Source of the DNA: Anaerolineales bacterium
GTDB lineage: Bacteria > Chloroflexota > Anaerolineae > 4572-78 > J111
Direction of reading: 5' to 3'
Assembly (NCBI GenBank): GCA_020634855.1
Contig: JACKAU010000009.1
Coordinates: forward strand, 248,001-312,000
Length of the DNA: 64,000 bases
Part shown: positions 43,656 through 53,221 of the stretch, one piece after another
Numbering within the stretch: position 1 is the first letter of the stretch
Layout: each line of letters opens with the position of its first letter
Program-made: the position numbers and the translations under genes
Notes under the pieces: model-generated
The model's input: only the letters and a program-made list of their open reading frames with translations
What the model was told of the DNA's origin: nothing
Databases searched by the model: none

Positions 43656-46454
43656 TCACTCCGGATTTTTTTCTTCCACAGGTAAGGTCACCACAAATTC
43701 GGTAAATTGGCCGACTTGACTATTAACCTCGATCTTCCCGTGATGCTCCTCGATAATTTTGTGGCTGATGCTCAAGCCCAAGCCGGTTCCTTTATCGGGC
43801 CGCTTGGTCGTAAAAAATGGCGTGAAAAGATATTCACGATCCTGCGGCGAAATACCAATGCCTTCGTCTCGTATTGAAATCTGAATGAATTGAGAAATAT
43901 TGTCTTCTTCCAAAAGTAGGGGAAACGTGGCTACAGCGATAAGGTTAGCTTTGACAGTAATGCGTTTGTCAGGGTGAGTCTGACTGTCAGGGTATTTTTC
44001 CCTTAATGCATCGATAGCATTGTTAATCAGGTTGAGTAAAACTTGCTGAATCTGCTGCGATCTGGCTCTAAGCGGCGGCAAGTCATCCGGTAAGTATATC
44101 TCAAGCTTGATGTTGTTTTCCTGAAGTGGCTGTTCGGCCAACTTATGGACGGGCTGCCAAATATCGTGCAGAGAGACTAAACTAAAACTGGTTTCGCTGG
44201 GCCGAGAGAATTCAAGTAGGTTTCGCACAATTTTGGCAATACGGTCAGCTTCACCCATAATGACTTGAAGCATACTGTAAGCTGTCGAATCAGCCGCCAT
44301 ATCCTCTTGCATCAATTCCGCAAATTGGCGAATGGCAAAGATGGGATTATTAATCTCGTGGGCAATCCCGGCCGCTAACTCGCCCAGGGACGCCAGCTTG
44401 GCGCTTTGGAACATGTGGGCTTGCATGGCCGTTTTCTCCGCCTCGACCCGTTTTCGATCGGTGATATCGCGTAAAACGCCCTGAGTGGCCATATGTCCTT
44501 TGTAAGTCGGGTAGGAAACCGTCAACTCAACTTCTATCTCTTCGCCATTCTTGTTTAGCGCCGTAAATTCATACACCGGCGAAACTTTTACCGTATCGTT
44601 ATTCGACCTGGCCGACTTCAAATCTTGATGTTCGACAACCAGTCTTTGATTTTTGTGGGACAAGATATTGGTAAACGAAAAGCCGGGATTGTTGATCTCT
44701 TCCTGAGTGACGCCGAAAAGCTCCTCAAATTTTCGATTGACAATTTCAAATTTATTCCCGTAGATGAGATAAATGGCATCATTAGACTGTTCAATGAGCG
44801 TTCGATACTTTTCTTCGCTTTCTCTGGCTTCCATGTAAAGACGAGCGCGTTCCAAGGCGATGCTGACATATTCACACAAAAGGGTCAACACCCGTAAATC
44901 GGCCCGCTCCAGCTTTTCCTGGCTGGCCACATTGAGCGTTCCCACCACGGTATCTTGCTCCAGCAGCGGCACACAAATTTCGGAACTGATATTATCCAAA
45001 TTGGCTGAAAAGGTGCCAGTCGCTGTTTTCACATTTTTGATCAGGATGGGTTTGCCCGTTTTGACGGCGTACCCGCACGAATCTTGCTCCAAAGGCAGTT
45101 GGCCGACTACTTGCTCCGGGCCTACTTTGTGTTGTAGTATTAACGTATTATTCTTGAGGAGATACAAGCCCACAATGGTGTAACCCAATGTCGTGGCTAC
45201 GGCTTCGACAACTGTTTTAATTAAATTAGGCTGGTCTAGCTCCCGCGCCACAGCAATGCGAATCTTATCCAGTAATTGGGCCTCTTTGGCTTTGCGAGCC
45301 AATTTTTCCTCGGCCCGTGTCCGCTCGGCAATTTCCTGCTCCAAATGATGGAAAAGTCGAGCATTTTCCAGAGCAGTGGCGCCCTGCTGGGCAATGGCTT
45401 GGCACAAAGCCATCTCGTTGAGTGTGAAATCGTGCCGTCGCCGGCTTTCCGATAGTTGAACCCACCCAATGACCAACCCTTTAACGGTAAACGGCATCAC
45501 CAACGTCGATAGACCGCCGTACCGGGTCAGGAAGTTCCGTTCGGCCGGGGGCAAGCCTACCTCATCGGCGTGAAAGATCATCACCTGCCCGCGTTGAATC
45601 CACTGCCCAATCTGTCGAAAATCGCGCAACAGATGATAAACCCGACCCATTTCCGACTTCTTTTCCAAGGTGGAGGCCTCGTCGGCAAAATATTCGGCCA
45701 AGACGGTCGATGCGCCGGTCTCCGGCTGCCAATCAAAAATGCGAACGCTGGTTACGTTGGCGGCCTTAGCCATTTGCGCTGCCAACTGATCTAAAACCGT
45801 GGCCAGGTTTAACGACGAAGCAATCGCCGTGCGGGCCGCCAGCAGGGCCGACTGCTCATTGGCCCGCTGTTGCGAGTTTTCGAACCGGCGCGCGTTTTTG
45901 ATAGCCTGACCAATCGGCCGGCTGAAGGTCATCAACCGATTTCTGATAGCCGGCGAAAAGCTGCCGATTGATTGGCTAAGAAAGAGGCCAACGCCCACGA
46001 GTTCATTCTGAGCGAACAGCGGCGCTCCCAAAGCACAACAAAATTGAGCGACTCCGGCAGGACCGAAGGTTTGAATATAGGGATCGAGGCTTAAATCGGA
46101 GATAACAATGGGGCGACCCTGCTGGGCTACGATGCCGGGTAGGCCAAAGCCAAAATCAAAAATGGGCGGTTCTTCGGCCAATGGTTCCGGCAAGCCGCGC
46201 CGAACGGCCAGACTAAGTTGGGGCAGTAGATCATCAACCAGCCAGATTTCGCTGTGAGCAAACCCCACGGCCGTCTCAATCTCTTGCAAGGCTGTTGTCA
46301 AAACCGTATCCAATTTTAAGGAACTATGTACGGCTGTACTCAAGGTCTGTAAGGCGGCCAGCTCTTCCAACTGCTGATCCCGTATTTGGGATGTTTGGCT
46401 GGGAACCGAGAGATTGTCTTGGTAGCCGGACAACTCATGGGGGGGATTAGGCAT
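43656..46454 (-). CDS. Multi-GAF/PAS sensor histidine kinase
   Basis: 932 aa, soluble. Three GAF-like domains in tandem (about 28-185, 205-365, 390-545), then a PAS domain (about 550-670, EEKYRTLIEQSNDAIYLIYG), a dimerisation domain with phospho-accepting H699 (GIAHEINNP) and a HATPase domain (NLINNAIDAL, RDEGIGISP, KGTGLGLS). There is no receiver and no membrane segment, so signals are probably small molecules or redox bound by the GAF domains. It is 23 nt downstream of another kinase gene with an attached receiver, which suggests a phosphorelay between the two. The ligand is not predictable. Confidence 0.92.
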   Translation of the reverse strand: MPNPPHELSGYQDNLSVPSQTSQIRDQQLEELAALQTLSTAVHSSLKLDTVLTTALQEIETAVGFAHSEIWLVDDLLPQLSLAVRRGLPEPLAEEPPIFDFGFGLPGIVAQQGRPIVISDLSLDPYIQTFGPAGVAQFCCALGAPLFAQNELVGVGLFLSQSIGSFSPAIRNRLMTFSRPIGQAIKNARRFENSQQRANEQSALLAARTAIASSLNLATVLDQLAAQMAKAANVTSVRIFDWQPETGASTVLAEYFADEASTLEKKSEMGRVYHLLRDFRQIGQWIQRGQVMIFHADEVGLPPAERNFLTRYGGLSTLVMPFTVKGLVIGWVQLSESRRRHDFTLNEMALCQAIAQQGATALENARLFHHLEQEIAERTRAEEKLARKAKEAQLLDKIRIAVARELDQPNLIKTVVEAVATTLGYTIVGLYLLKNNTLILQHKVGPEQVVGQLPLEQDSCGYAVKTGKPILIKNVKTATGTFSANLDNISSEICVPLLEQDTVVGTLNVASQEKLERADLRVLTLLCEYVSIALERARLYMEARESEEKYRTLIEQSNDAIYLIYGNKFEIVNRKFEELFGVTQEEINNPGFSFTNILSHKNQRLVVEHQDLKSARSNNDTVKVSPVYEFTALNKNGEEIEVELTVSYPTYKGHMATQGVLRDITDRKRVEAEKTAMQAHMFQSAKLASLGELAAGIAHEINNPIFAIRQFAELMQEDMAADSTAYSMLQVIMGEADRIAKIVRNLLEFSRPSETSFSLVSLHDIWQPVHKLAEQPLQENNIKLEIYLPDDLPPLRARSQQIQQVLLNLINNAIDALREKYPDSQTHPDKRITVKANLIAVATFPLLLEEDNISQFIQISIRDEGIGISPQDREYLFTPFFTTKRPDKGTGLGLSISHKIIEEHHGKIEVNSQVGQFTEFVVTLPVEEKNPE

Positions 46455-46477
46455 GAGATTTACTTAGCTTTTTCTGT

Positions 46478-48013
46478 TCAAACAGGCATTTCGTTAGAGT
46501 TGCAATTAGTTGGTAGCGAAAACCAAAAGGTAGACCCCTGATTTTGGTGCGAGTCGACGCCAATTTTGCCGTGATGAGCGTCGATGATTTTTTTAGAGAT
46601 AGCCAACCCCAAACCGCTCGATTTCTCACCCGCGGTCGGTTTGTTGCTGATTTTAGTGTGGCCGAAACTCTTGAACAAATGTTGAATCTCTTCAGTCTTG
46701 ATGCCCGGCCCCTCATCTTTAACACCGATCCAAATCTGCTCATCCTTGATTTGACCCATAATTTCGATTTTTGAGTCTATTCCGGAAAATTTTATGGCGT
46801 TATCGATAAAGTTGGAGATAACTTGGCCGACTTTAACCGGGTCGCACTGGCACTCCAGCGGCGTTTCCGGTAAGATCTCTTCCAAGGTAATATTTTTTTT
46901 GCCGGCCATATAGGCATAGTCACCGCTGAATTTTTTGATCAATCGGCTTAAATCAACGGTTTCCAGTTTTAAATCAACCTGACCCAGTTGAATACTGGTA
47001 ATATCCAACAGCCCATCCACAATTTTTAACATGCGGGCCCCACTATCATCGATGACTTGCAAATATTTGGCAATACTGTCTCGGTCAATATCATCGATAT
47101 CACGTAAAACCGCCTGGGAGAAGCCCGTGATCAGGCTTAAGGGACTGCGCAGTTCGTGAGCAACCACGCCTAGTAGTAAACTACGCTGAGAAATATCTCG
47201 TACCACACAAATAATTTGCGACAGGTCGCTCTCATCAGTTTGTAAAAAAGTTCCAACCATCTCCGTCCAGATGGTCTGCCCATCCTTTTTCAGCATCGCC
47301 TCTTCAAAGCGAAGTTGCATCCGGCCCGTGGCCACAGCGATTTTTTGCTGCACCTGAAACGACTCAAATCGTGACTCGTCAATGTAAAGGCGTTGAATAC
47401 TCTGGCCCAATAACTCTTCCGGTTGGTAGCCAAAAATCGGAGTCACCGCCCGATTGGCATACACAATCCGATAATCGGGCAGGCTGATGCTAAGGACCGC
47501 GTCGGCGATAGTATTGCTAATCGTTGTTAAAAACTCTTGTGATTCCTCTAAGGCTTCACTTTGCTCGACGACTTGCTGCTCAAGTTGACGGCGATAGGCT
47601 TCATTTTCTTCTTCCAATCGTTTTTTCTCTAAATTGAGCCGCCGGTGTTGAATGGCCCGCTCAATAGATAGCAGTAGTTCGCCCTTTTCAACGGGTTTGG
47701 CCAGATAGTCGTACGCGTTCAGCCGAATGGCCTCGGCTGCTGTTTCGTAAGACGGTTTGCCGGTTAAGATAATGACCGGGGTGAACGGATAATGCACGCG
47801 AGTCCACTCTAGGGCGAGCAGCCCGCTGTCACCGGGCAGGATGATGTCGCACAAAACCGCGTCACAATCAACCATAACCGCCTTGAATTCCTCATAATTG
47901 CCGGCTTGTAACACCTGATAGCCTTCTCGCTCTAAGCGTAATTTTAATACATCACGAATAGCCGGCTCATCATCTAAAATCATTATTTTGGGGACAACCC
48001 GCTGCGAAGTCAC
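46478..48013 (-). CDS. Receiver-PAS-histidine kinase hybrid
   Basis: 511 aa, GTG start with GGAAATAAAC upstream. An N-terminal receiver with phosphoacceptor D56 (VLCDIILPGDSG) and K106 (YLAKPVEKGE), a coiled-coil linker (about 120-160), a PAS domain (about 160-275, TISNTIADAVLSISLPDYRI), H286 in VVAHELRSPLSLI and a C-terminal HATPase (NFIDNAIKFSG, KDEGPGIK, SSGLGLAISK). It has no DNA-binding output. First gene of a two-kinase unit, so the downstream kinase may phosphorylate this receiver; that is inferred from adjacency only. Confidence 0.92.
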   Translation of the reverse strand: MTSQRVVPKIMILDDEPAIRDVLKLRLEREGYQVLQAGNYEEFKAVMVDCDAVLCDIILPGDSGLLALEWTRVHYPFTPVIILTGKPSYETAAEAIRLNAYDYLAKPVEKGELLLSIERAIQHRRLNLEKKRLEEENEAYRRQLEQQVVEQSEALEESQEFLTTISNTIADAVLSISLPDYRIVYANRAVTPIFGYQPEELLGQSIQRLYIDESRFESFQVQQKIAVATGRMQLRFEEAMLKKDGQTIWTEMVGTFLQTDESDLSQIICVVRDISQRSLLLGVVAHELRSPLSLITGFSQAVLRDIDDIDRDSIAKYLQVIDDSGARMLKIVDGLLDITSIQLGQVDLKLETVDLSRLIKKFSGDYAYMAGKKNITLEEILPETPLECQCDPVKVGQVISNFIDNAIKFSGIDSKIEIMGQIKDEQIWIGVKDEGPGIKTEEIQHLFKSFGHTKISNKPTAGEKSSGLGLAISKKIIDAHHGKIGVDSHQNQGSTFWFSLPTNCNSNEMPV

Positions 48014-48143
48014 GTTTATTTCCTTTGCCTTAGTTCAAGGGGGTAGTGTTGATAGAGAAATATCGCTGAAGGCGAGATCGAGTTACCGGAAGTCGTCATT
48101 CGAGGATGAAATTTTTAAGGATAATATAATATTAGGTGATGAT

Positions 48144-48896
48144 TCACTTATTTTGAACCTCAACCAGGGCTTTTGCAGCCATAGCCGCGCCAATAATGCC
48201 GGCATGATTGCGTAACTCAGCCGGCACAACCTTAGTTTCAGTTTTTAAAAATTCAAAGAACTTTTTGTATTTTTTACTAACACCACCGCCAAAAATAAAT
48301 AAATCGGGTGAAAAAAGGTGTTCCATTCGGTTTAAAAATTCGGTAACTCGTTCGGCCCACGCTTCCCAGGATAAATCTTTATCACCCCGTACTTTATCAG
48401 AAGCTCGGAGTTCGGCATCCTTACCGCGAATTTCCATGTGACCGAATTCCGTATTGGGCACTAAGATTCCCTTAATAAAAATCGCACTGCCGATGCCCGT
48501 ACCAAAAGTGAGCATAATGACGGTGCCTTGCTGGCCTTTCCCCGCGCCAAATTCCATTTCAGCTATTCCGGCTGCGTCCGCATCATTCAGTAATAATGTT
48601 GGGCAGCCGGTTTTCTCGGCAATCCGCTGTTCAGCATTGACTCCGATCCAAGAGTCATCCACATTAGCCGCACTGAGCGCCACTCCGCCTTTGATAATAG
48701 CCGGAAAAGTACAGCCGACCGGACCGGTCCAGTTGAAATGCCGAGAGATTTCCGCGACCGTATCGCTCACAGCCTCCGGTGTGGCCGGCTGAGGGGTTGG
48801 GATACGATGCCGCTCCGTGGCCAGGTCCCCTTTTTCAATATCGACCAGCGCGCCTTTAATTCCGCTTCCTCCAATGTCGATTCCCAAAAGTTGCAT
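48144..48896 (-). CDS. ppgK: Polyphosphate glucokinase (ROK family)
   Basis: 250 aa, the usual length for PpgK and shorter than most ROK sugar kinases. Phosphorylates glucose with polyphosphate or ATP. The phosphate-1 motif is LGIDIGGSGIKGALVD (4-19); LNDADAAGIAEMEFGAG has the catalytic aspartate; LTFGTGIGSAIF is the second phosphate motif. The segment ASDKVRGDKDLSWEAWAERV is characteristic of polyphosphate-dependent members. It stands alone between a kinase operon and an exported-protein gene. Polyphosphate preference is inferred from family resemblance. Confidence 0.9.
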   Translation of the reverse strand: MQLLGIDIGGSGIKGALVDIEKGDLATERHRIPTPQPATPEAVSDTVAEISRHFNWTGPVGCTFPAIIKGGVALSAANVDDSWIGVNAEQRIAEKTGCPTLLLNDADAAGIAEMEFGAGKGQQGTVIMLTFGTGIGSAIFIKGILVPNTEFGHMEIRGKDAELRASDKVRGDKDLSWEAWAERVTEFLNRMEHLFSPDLFIFGGGVSKKYKKFFEFLKTETKVVPAELRNHAGIIGAAMAAKALVEVQNK

Positions 48897-49126
48897 CTAT
48901 CTCCTCCTAAGTGTTTGTTTTGATTGTATCCTGAATTAAGCGCCGTTGCAAGCATTTAACAAAACTATTCCGGTGAAGGATAAGTTAGAAAAAACGTATA
49001 ATTGACATGATCCAAATTAAGGGGATCTCGGTCTGCTCATCAAGGAGATTGACCAATCTCCATCTTTAGCTCAGATTTGACAATCAGAGCCGAGCAACCG
49101 GCGTTCGACTGAAATTAAAATTGGAG

Positions 49127-51211
49127 ATGAGGGTTTCATTGTTCAACAGAAACAAAGTCTGGCGAGCATTTAGTTGCTTTATAGCACTTATGATCGTGTT
49201 GAGTACCAATTGGGTCTTTAGTCAAGCCCCCGCCGTGGTTTTGGCCGCTCAATCCACCGGCGATAGTTTACCCACCCGCACCCCTACTTTAATACCCCCT
49301 TCTGCCACTATTCCCGCCGTGGCTACTCAAGCCTCGGCCGTCTGGATAGGGCGATTAGTTGATCGAACCTTCGGCTTCACCAACGGTGGCGGCTCCATCT
49401 TCCGCGTGAGTGTGCAGGGCGTGGTCGATACGCCGATTGAACTGCGCAGTGATGACCAGTTCATTGTGGCCAACTCAGGTACTAAGCCGGAAATTGGCCC
49501 CTACGCCGCCGAATTTGCGCCGGTGACTGAAGGAACTTGGACAGTCAGCGTGCCTGCGTTAGACGTTAGTCTAACAGTAAGCGCCGATAACTACAGTTTA
49601 GTCATTATTGAATTTGTCGAGGTTCCCGAAGCAGAAGCGACCCAGGCGGTCGTCACCCCGCCTACGCCCACCCCGCTCGGTAATACCGTCTGGGAAGGTG
49701 AAACTACCAGCGAGGTCATTGGCGCCGGTGGGCCATTCGCGCGCTTATTGGTCAAAGTGCTTGAGCGAGAAGCCCAGCCGGTTCAGTTATCGACGCTGGC
49801 TCAGGTGATCAACACCGCCAATACCGGCCAAAAAGCGGAGGAGCTTGGGCCTAATACGGTTGAATTTGCCGGTCTTACCCCCGGCAAGTACATCGTCGAG
49901 CCGCTAGGTTTGAATATTTCTCTAGAGGTCGAACTTAAACCGGATATTGTGACCTATGTCGAGTTTCGTCCCAAGGCTGCTCCGGCTACACCCACCCCAA
50001 CCGCTACCGTTGAAGCTACCTTGACCCCCATCGGCGCGATAGCGACCACCGCGCCGCCTGCCCCCGCCACCCCAACTTCGACGCCAACCCCGGCCCCAAC
50101 TGTGCCGGAACCCAGCCCTGTGCCCATCTCCCGCTGGTTAGGCGTCGTCGATGAGCGGGCCGAAGCCGGCCTTGATCCCAGTTCCATCATCATTAAAGTC
50201 GATAGCTTGGATCAAGTTTCGGTCAGGCTGCGATCTGCGCCGGGCGGCAGTCTGGTCGATCGCCGCTGCACGACAGGCCAGGATGGATTAGGGGTTGATA
50301 CGTGCGCCTTTACAGAGGTGGAACCGGGCCGGTATGTGGTGGAGCCGGAAGGATTCGCGCTCAGTTTGCCCGTGGTTGTATACGAACACGAAACGGTACG
50401 GGTCATGTTTTTTGATCAGGAACTGCCGCCGGGTGTTGTCGGCTGGCAGGCCGAAATTGCCAAGAATAGTAACGGTTTTGTCGCAGACCCGCAGGCCGAC
50501 GCTAAAATAAGAGTTCGGGCTGATGATGGCCCGGCCGGTTTGGTCATCGCCTTGAACTCCGTGCAGGGATCGACTCGCTATTGCGAATTAGCGCCGGTTT
50601 CTGATCTGGGTAGTCTAGCTTGTGAGTTTGGCCGGCTCCGGGCGGGCGTCTATCGGCTGGTGGCCGAAACCACCGGCGCTTCGCAGCGGTTGTTTGTGGA
50701 CGGTCGAGGCGTGGCCGAAATTAGTCTGGCTCCTAACGCCACCCTAGACACCGTGGCCCAAGCCTTAGCTGCGCCTGTTGTTGGCTATGGAGCGCAGCCT
50801 CGACCGGCTGCTCCCCCACCTACCACTGCCCCGATAACTCAGGTGGTGGCTCAACTGCCCACCGTCGCGCCCTCACCGACCATCCCGCTGACGCCGACGG
50901 TGGTCATCACACCCACCCCGGCCTTTGAATGGCAAGCCCGGATTGTCGAAACCGGCTTTAGCGGGGCGGGCGCCATCGGCGTGCGGGTGATCGATGTCAA
51001 AGACCAGCCGGTGCTGTTGAAGAGCGGCGACTGGCAGAGCCAGACCTTACTCACCGGCAGTAAACCTGAGTTGGGCAATTATGCGGTCGAGTTCGGTGGA
51101 TTGGCGCAAGGCGAGTACACCATCGAGTTGGTCGATCTGACCGAATACCGAGTTCAACTCGAACCTGGCCAATTCGTGCTGGTTGAGTTTGATTACGTCC
51201 TGGTGCAATAA
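49127..51211 (+). CDS. Exported protein with five related beta domains and Pro/Thr linkers
   Basis: 694 aa, function unknown. A signal peptide (VWRAFSCFIALMIVLSTNWVFS, then cleavage near ALA-type residues) leads to five repeats of about 90 residues: starts at WIGRLVDRTFGF, TVWEGETTSEV, RWLGVVDERAE, GWQAEIAKNSNG and EWQARIVETGF, most ending in a pattern like G-x-Y-x-V-E-P-x-x-L followed by VEF or VMF. Linkers of TPTPTA and PAPTVP separate some. Repeats 3 and 4 have cysteine pairs absent in the others. The start is uncertain: ATG 49127 has its purine run directly against it and TTG codons flank it. It probably binds a surface polymer, though this is a guess from architecture. Confidence 0.75.
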   Translation: MRVSLFNRNKVWRAFSCFIALMIVLSTNWVFSQAPAVVLAAQSTGDSLPTRTPTLIPPSATIPAVATQASAVWIGRLVDRTFGFTNGGGSIFRVSVQGVVDTPIELRSDDQFIVANSGTKPEIGPYAAEFAPVTEGTWTVSVPALDVSLTVSADNYSLVIIEFVEVPEAEATQAVVTPPTPTPLGNTVWEGETTSEVIGAGGPFARLLVKVLEREAQPVQLSTLAQVINTANTGQKAEELGPNTVEFAGLTPGKYIVEPLGLNISLEVELKPDIVTYVEFRPKAAPATPTPTATVEATLTPIGAIATTAPPAPATPTSTPTPAPTVPEPSPVPISRWLGVVDERAEAGLDPSSIIIKVDSLDQVSVRLRSAPGGSLVDRRCTTGQDGLGVDTCAFTEVEPGRYVVEPEGFALSLPVVVYEHETVRVMFFDQELPPGVVGWQAEIAKNSNGFVADPQADAKIRVRADDGPAGLVIALNSVQGSTRYCELAPVSDLGSLACEFGRLRAGVYRLVAETTGASQRLFVDGRGVAEISLAPNATLDTVAQALAAPVVGYGAQPRPAAPPPTTAPITQVVAQLPTVAPSPTIPLTPTVVITPTPAFEWQARIVETGFSGAGAIGVRVIDVKDQPVLLKSGDWQSQTLLTGSKPELGNYAVEFGGLAQGEYTIELVDLTEYRVQLEPGQFVLVEFDYVLVQ

Positions 51212-51237
51212 CAAATTTTAGTGCGGCGTAAAAAGAT

Positions 51238-51268
51238 AAAAAAGGGGGAGCCAATTGGCTCCCCCTTT
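51238..51268 (-). terminator. Terminator of the small coiled protein gene
   Basis: Arms AAAGGGGGAGCCAA / TTGGCTCCCCCTTT form a perfect palindrome; on the minus strand TTTTTATC follows. Confidence 0.85.
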
Positions 51269-51286
51269 GGGTATCCGGTGTTGTGA

Positions 51287-51778
51287 TTATTCTTCGTCTT
51301 CAGGTTCGACAGCGGTGCGTAACTGCGACCGCAGCGCAGCGATTTGATCGGTAATTTCCCGGATGCGATTGAAGAGGGCTTCATTAGTTTTGATGCCTTC
51401 ATTGATGAGAAAAGCGGCGCTTTCGGAGCGGCTTTTGGTCACATCGGCATCAACCAGCATATCGAGATAGGCCAAGCTGTCGTCATTAACCCGAACCATT
51501 ACGACATTGGCTCGGTCTTGCAGCGCGCTTCCTAATTTTTTCCCGAAGGATTCAAACTGCTTTTCAACCTGTTTTATGGCGTCGTTGATGGTTTTGCCGG
51601 CGGCCCCAACCGTGTCCTTGGCGCTGCCGACGGTGTCTTTGGCGTTATCGACGGTGTCTTTGGCCTTGCTGTACATATCTTCTGAAGTAGCTTCAGCGCC
51701 TTCCATTGTCTCATCAATGACTTGGCCTTCTACAACATTGTCTTCTTCAATCCCATTGGTTTTTACATTGTCAGCCAT
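51287..51778 (-). CDS. Acidic coiled-coil protein with an LEA-like motif
   Basis: 163 aa, soluble and acidic. Residues about 35-65 carry a repeated AKDTVDN/AKDTVGS/AKDTVGAAG block, the 11-residue-type pattern of late-embryogenesis-abundant and gas-vesicle-like proteins. The following part (VMVRVNDDSLAYLDMLVDA DVTKSRSESAAFLINEGIK) resembles a ribbon-helix-helix-like fold, and the C-terminus is a coiled coil (RIREITDQIAALRSQLR). It stands alone, and the 263-bp gap upstream shows no obvious promoter. It may be a stress or structural protein; no specific function is supported. Confidence 0.7.
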   Translation of the reverse strand: MADNVKTNGIEEDNVVEGQVIDETMEGAEATSEDMYSKAKDTVDNAKDTVGSAKDTVGAAGKTINDAIKQVEKQFESFGKKLGSALQDRANVVMVRVNDDSLAYLDMLVDADVTKSRSESAAFLINEGIKTNEALFNRIREITDQIAALRSQLRTAVEPEDEE

Positions 51779-52041
51779 TATTATATTATCTCCTTAAACC
51801 TACTTTTGTTAGCAAATTACGTGTAATTTAATTACATTATAAACTGAAATTGCGTAGTTGTCAATACAACTTTCAGAGAATTCTCACATAACATTACGTG
51901 TTACGATCAAAAAAGTTGCAATGTTTTGCGATCTTCTTGAATAAGTTAGGTCGATTGGGCAATCGAGTTTTCTTGGGTAAACTATTAACCACCGTTTAAA
52001 TCCCAAAGATATGTATAGACCAATTCCTAACTCAAAGTACG

Positions 52042-53220
52042 ATGAAAAATAGCCATACTTTATCCTTATTTGCTGTAATTCTGTTTTTCTTGTCAGCCTG
52101 CACCGCCAATTCCGCTTCATTTGGCTTTGGCGGGGCCACCCCGACGCCGGACGCCACGCCCACGCCGCTGCCGACTCCTGTCCAAATCTTTCAATCGACC
52201 GTCACCGCCGACGGCGAGATCGTGTTGCCCCTACCTCCCCAGAAACTCAGCTTTCCGGCGGGATTGAGCGGTACGATCGAAGAAATTTATGTAGTTGCCG
52301 GCCAAGCCGTGGAACAAGGCGACCGGCTGGCCAAAGTTTATGATGATGATTTACAGACGGCGCTGGCCAAGGCCGAAGCATCGCTGGCGCTGACCCAGGC
52401 TCAGATTGCCAATGAAGCCGCCCCGGCGCTGACCGGCGATATCTCCGAGGCGCAAGGTAATCTGACCGCGGCCCAGGCTGAATTGCAGCGGCTGCGCGAC
52501 TTACCTTCAGACGAGGCTATTACCCAGGCGGCGGCCGATCTGCGCCTGCGCGAAGTTGAACTGCGTCAGGCCCAAGAGGCTTACGATGCCGTGGCCTACG
52601 CCGAGGGCCTCGCTATGAGTCCTCAAGCCGCCGAACTTCAAACCTCTACCCTCAATTATGAACGCGCCCAAGCCGTATATGAGGATGCGACCAAACCGGC
52701 CGCCGAGGCCGAAATCGCCGCTGCGCAGTCAAAAGTAGTCCAGGCTCAAAATGCGTTGGAGAAACTCCTGACCGGACTACGGCCTGAGGCCGAGTCGGTT
52801 AACAAGGCTAGATTGAAGGAGGCAGAAATACAAGTGGAAGAAGCCAAGGCTAATCTGGCCAAAGCCATTTTGTATGTCCCTTGGAATGGTGTAGTTACGG
52901 CGGTTGACGGCGCGCCCGGTGTCCCGATCAATAACGCCTCGGTCACTCTGGCTAAAACTGAACCGCTTCGTTTTGCCACCGATAACTTCAGCGAGCGTAA
53001 CCTGGCCGATATTGAAGTCGGGGACGAAGCCACGATTTATCTCAAGTCCTACGCCAATACCCCCTTTCCGGCGGTCATCCAGCGCATCGAACTTGAGTCG
53101 ACGGCCAAGGATGGCGATACGGCCCTCTTCACCGTTTATTTCGACTTCAACGGCGACGATTTTGAGCTTCGCCCCGGCATGACCGGCCGCGTCGAAATCA
53201 ATATCGAGCCGCACAGTTGA
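52042..53220 (+). CDS. HlyD/RND-type periplasmic adaptor lipoprotein
   Basis: 392 aa. The signal peptide ends in lipobox LSAC with C20; a PTPDATPTPLPTP linker follows. Then come a biotinyl-lipoyl half (LSGTIEEIYVVAGQAVEQGDRLAKV), a long alpha hairpin of Ala/Glu-rich coiled coil (about 110-280), the second lipoyl half (VPWNGVVTAVDGAPGVPINN) and a beta-barrel domain (NLADIEVGDEATIYL, RPGMTGRVEINIE). Adaptors normally sit with an ABC or RND exporter, but the next gene is a DUF2723 protein starting after TGAT, so any exporter partner must be encoded elsewhere. Confidence 0.88.
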   Translation: MKNSHTLSLFAVILFFLSACTANSASFGFGGATPTPDATPTPLPTPVQIFQSTVTADGEIVLPLPPQKLSFPAGLSGTIEEIYVVAGQAVEQGDRLAKVYDDDLQTALAKAEASLALTQAQIANEAAPALTGDISEAQGNLTAAQAELQRLRDLPSDEAITQAAADLRLREVELRQAQEAYDAVAYAEGLAMSPQAAELQTSTLNYERAQAVYEDATKPAAEAEIAAAQSKVVQAQNALEKLLTGLRPEAESVNKARLKEAEIQVEEAKANLAKAILYVPWNGVVTAVDGAPGVPINNASVTLAKTEPLRFATDNFSERNLADIEVGDEATIYLKSYANTPFPAVIQRIELESTAKDGDTALFTVYFDFNGDDFELRPGMTGRVEINIEPHS

Positions 53221-53221
53221 T

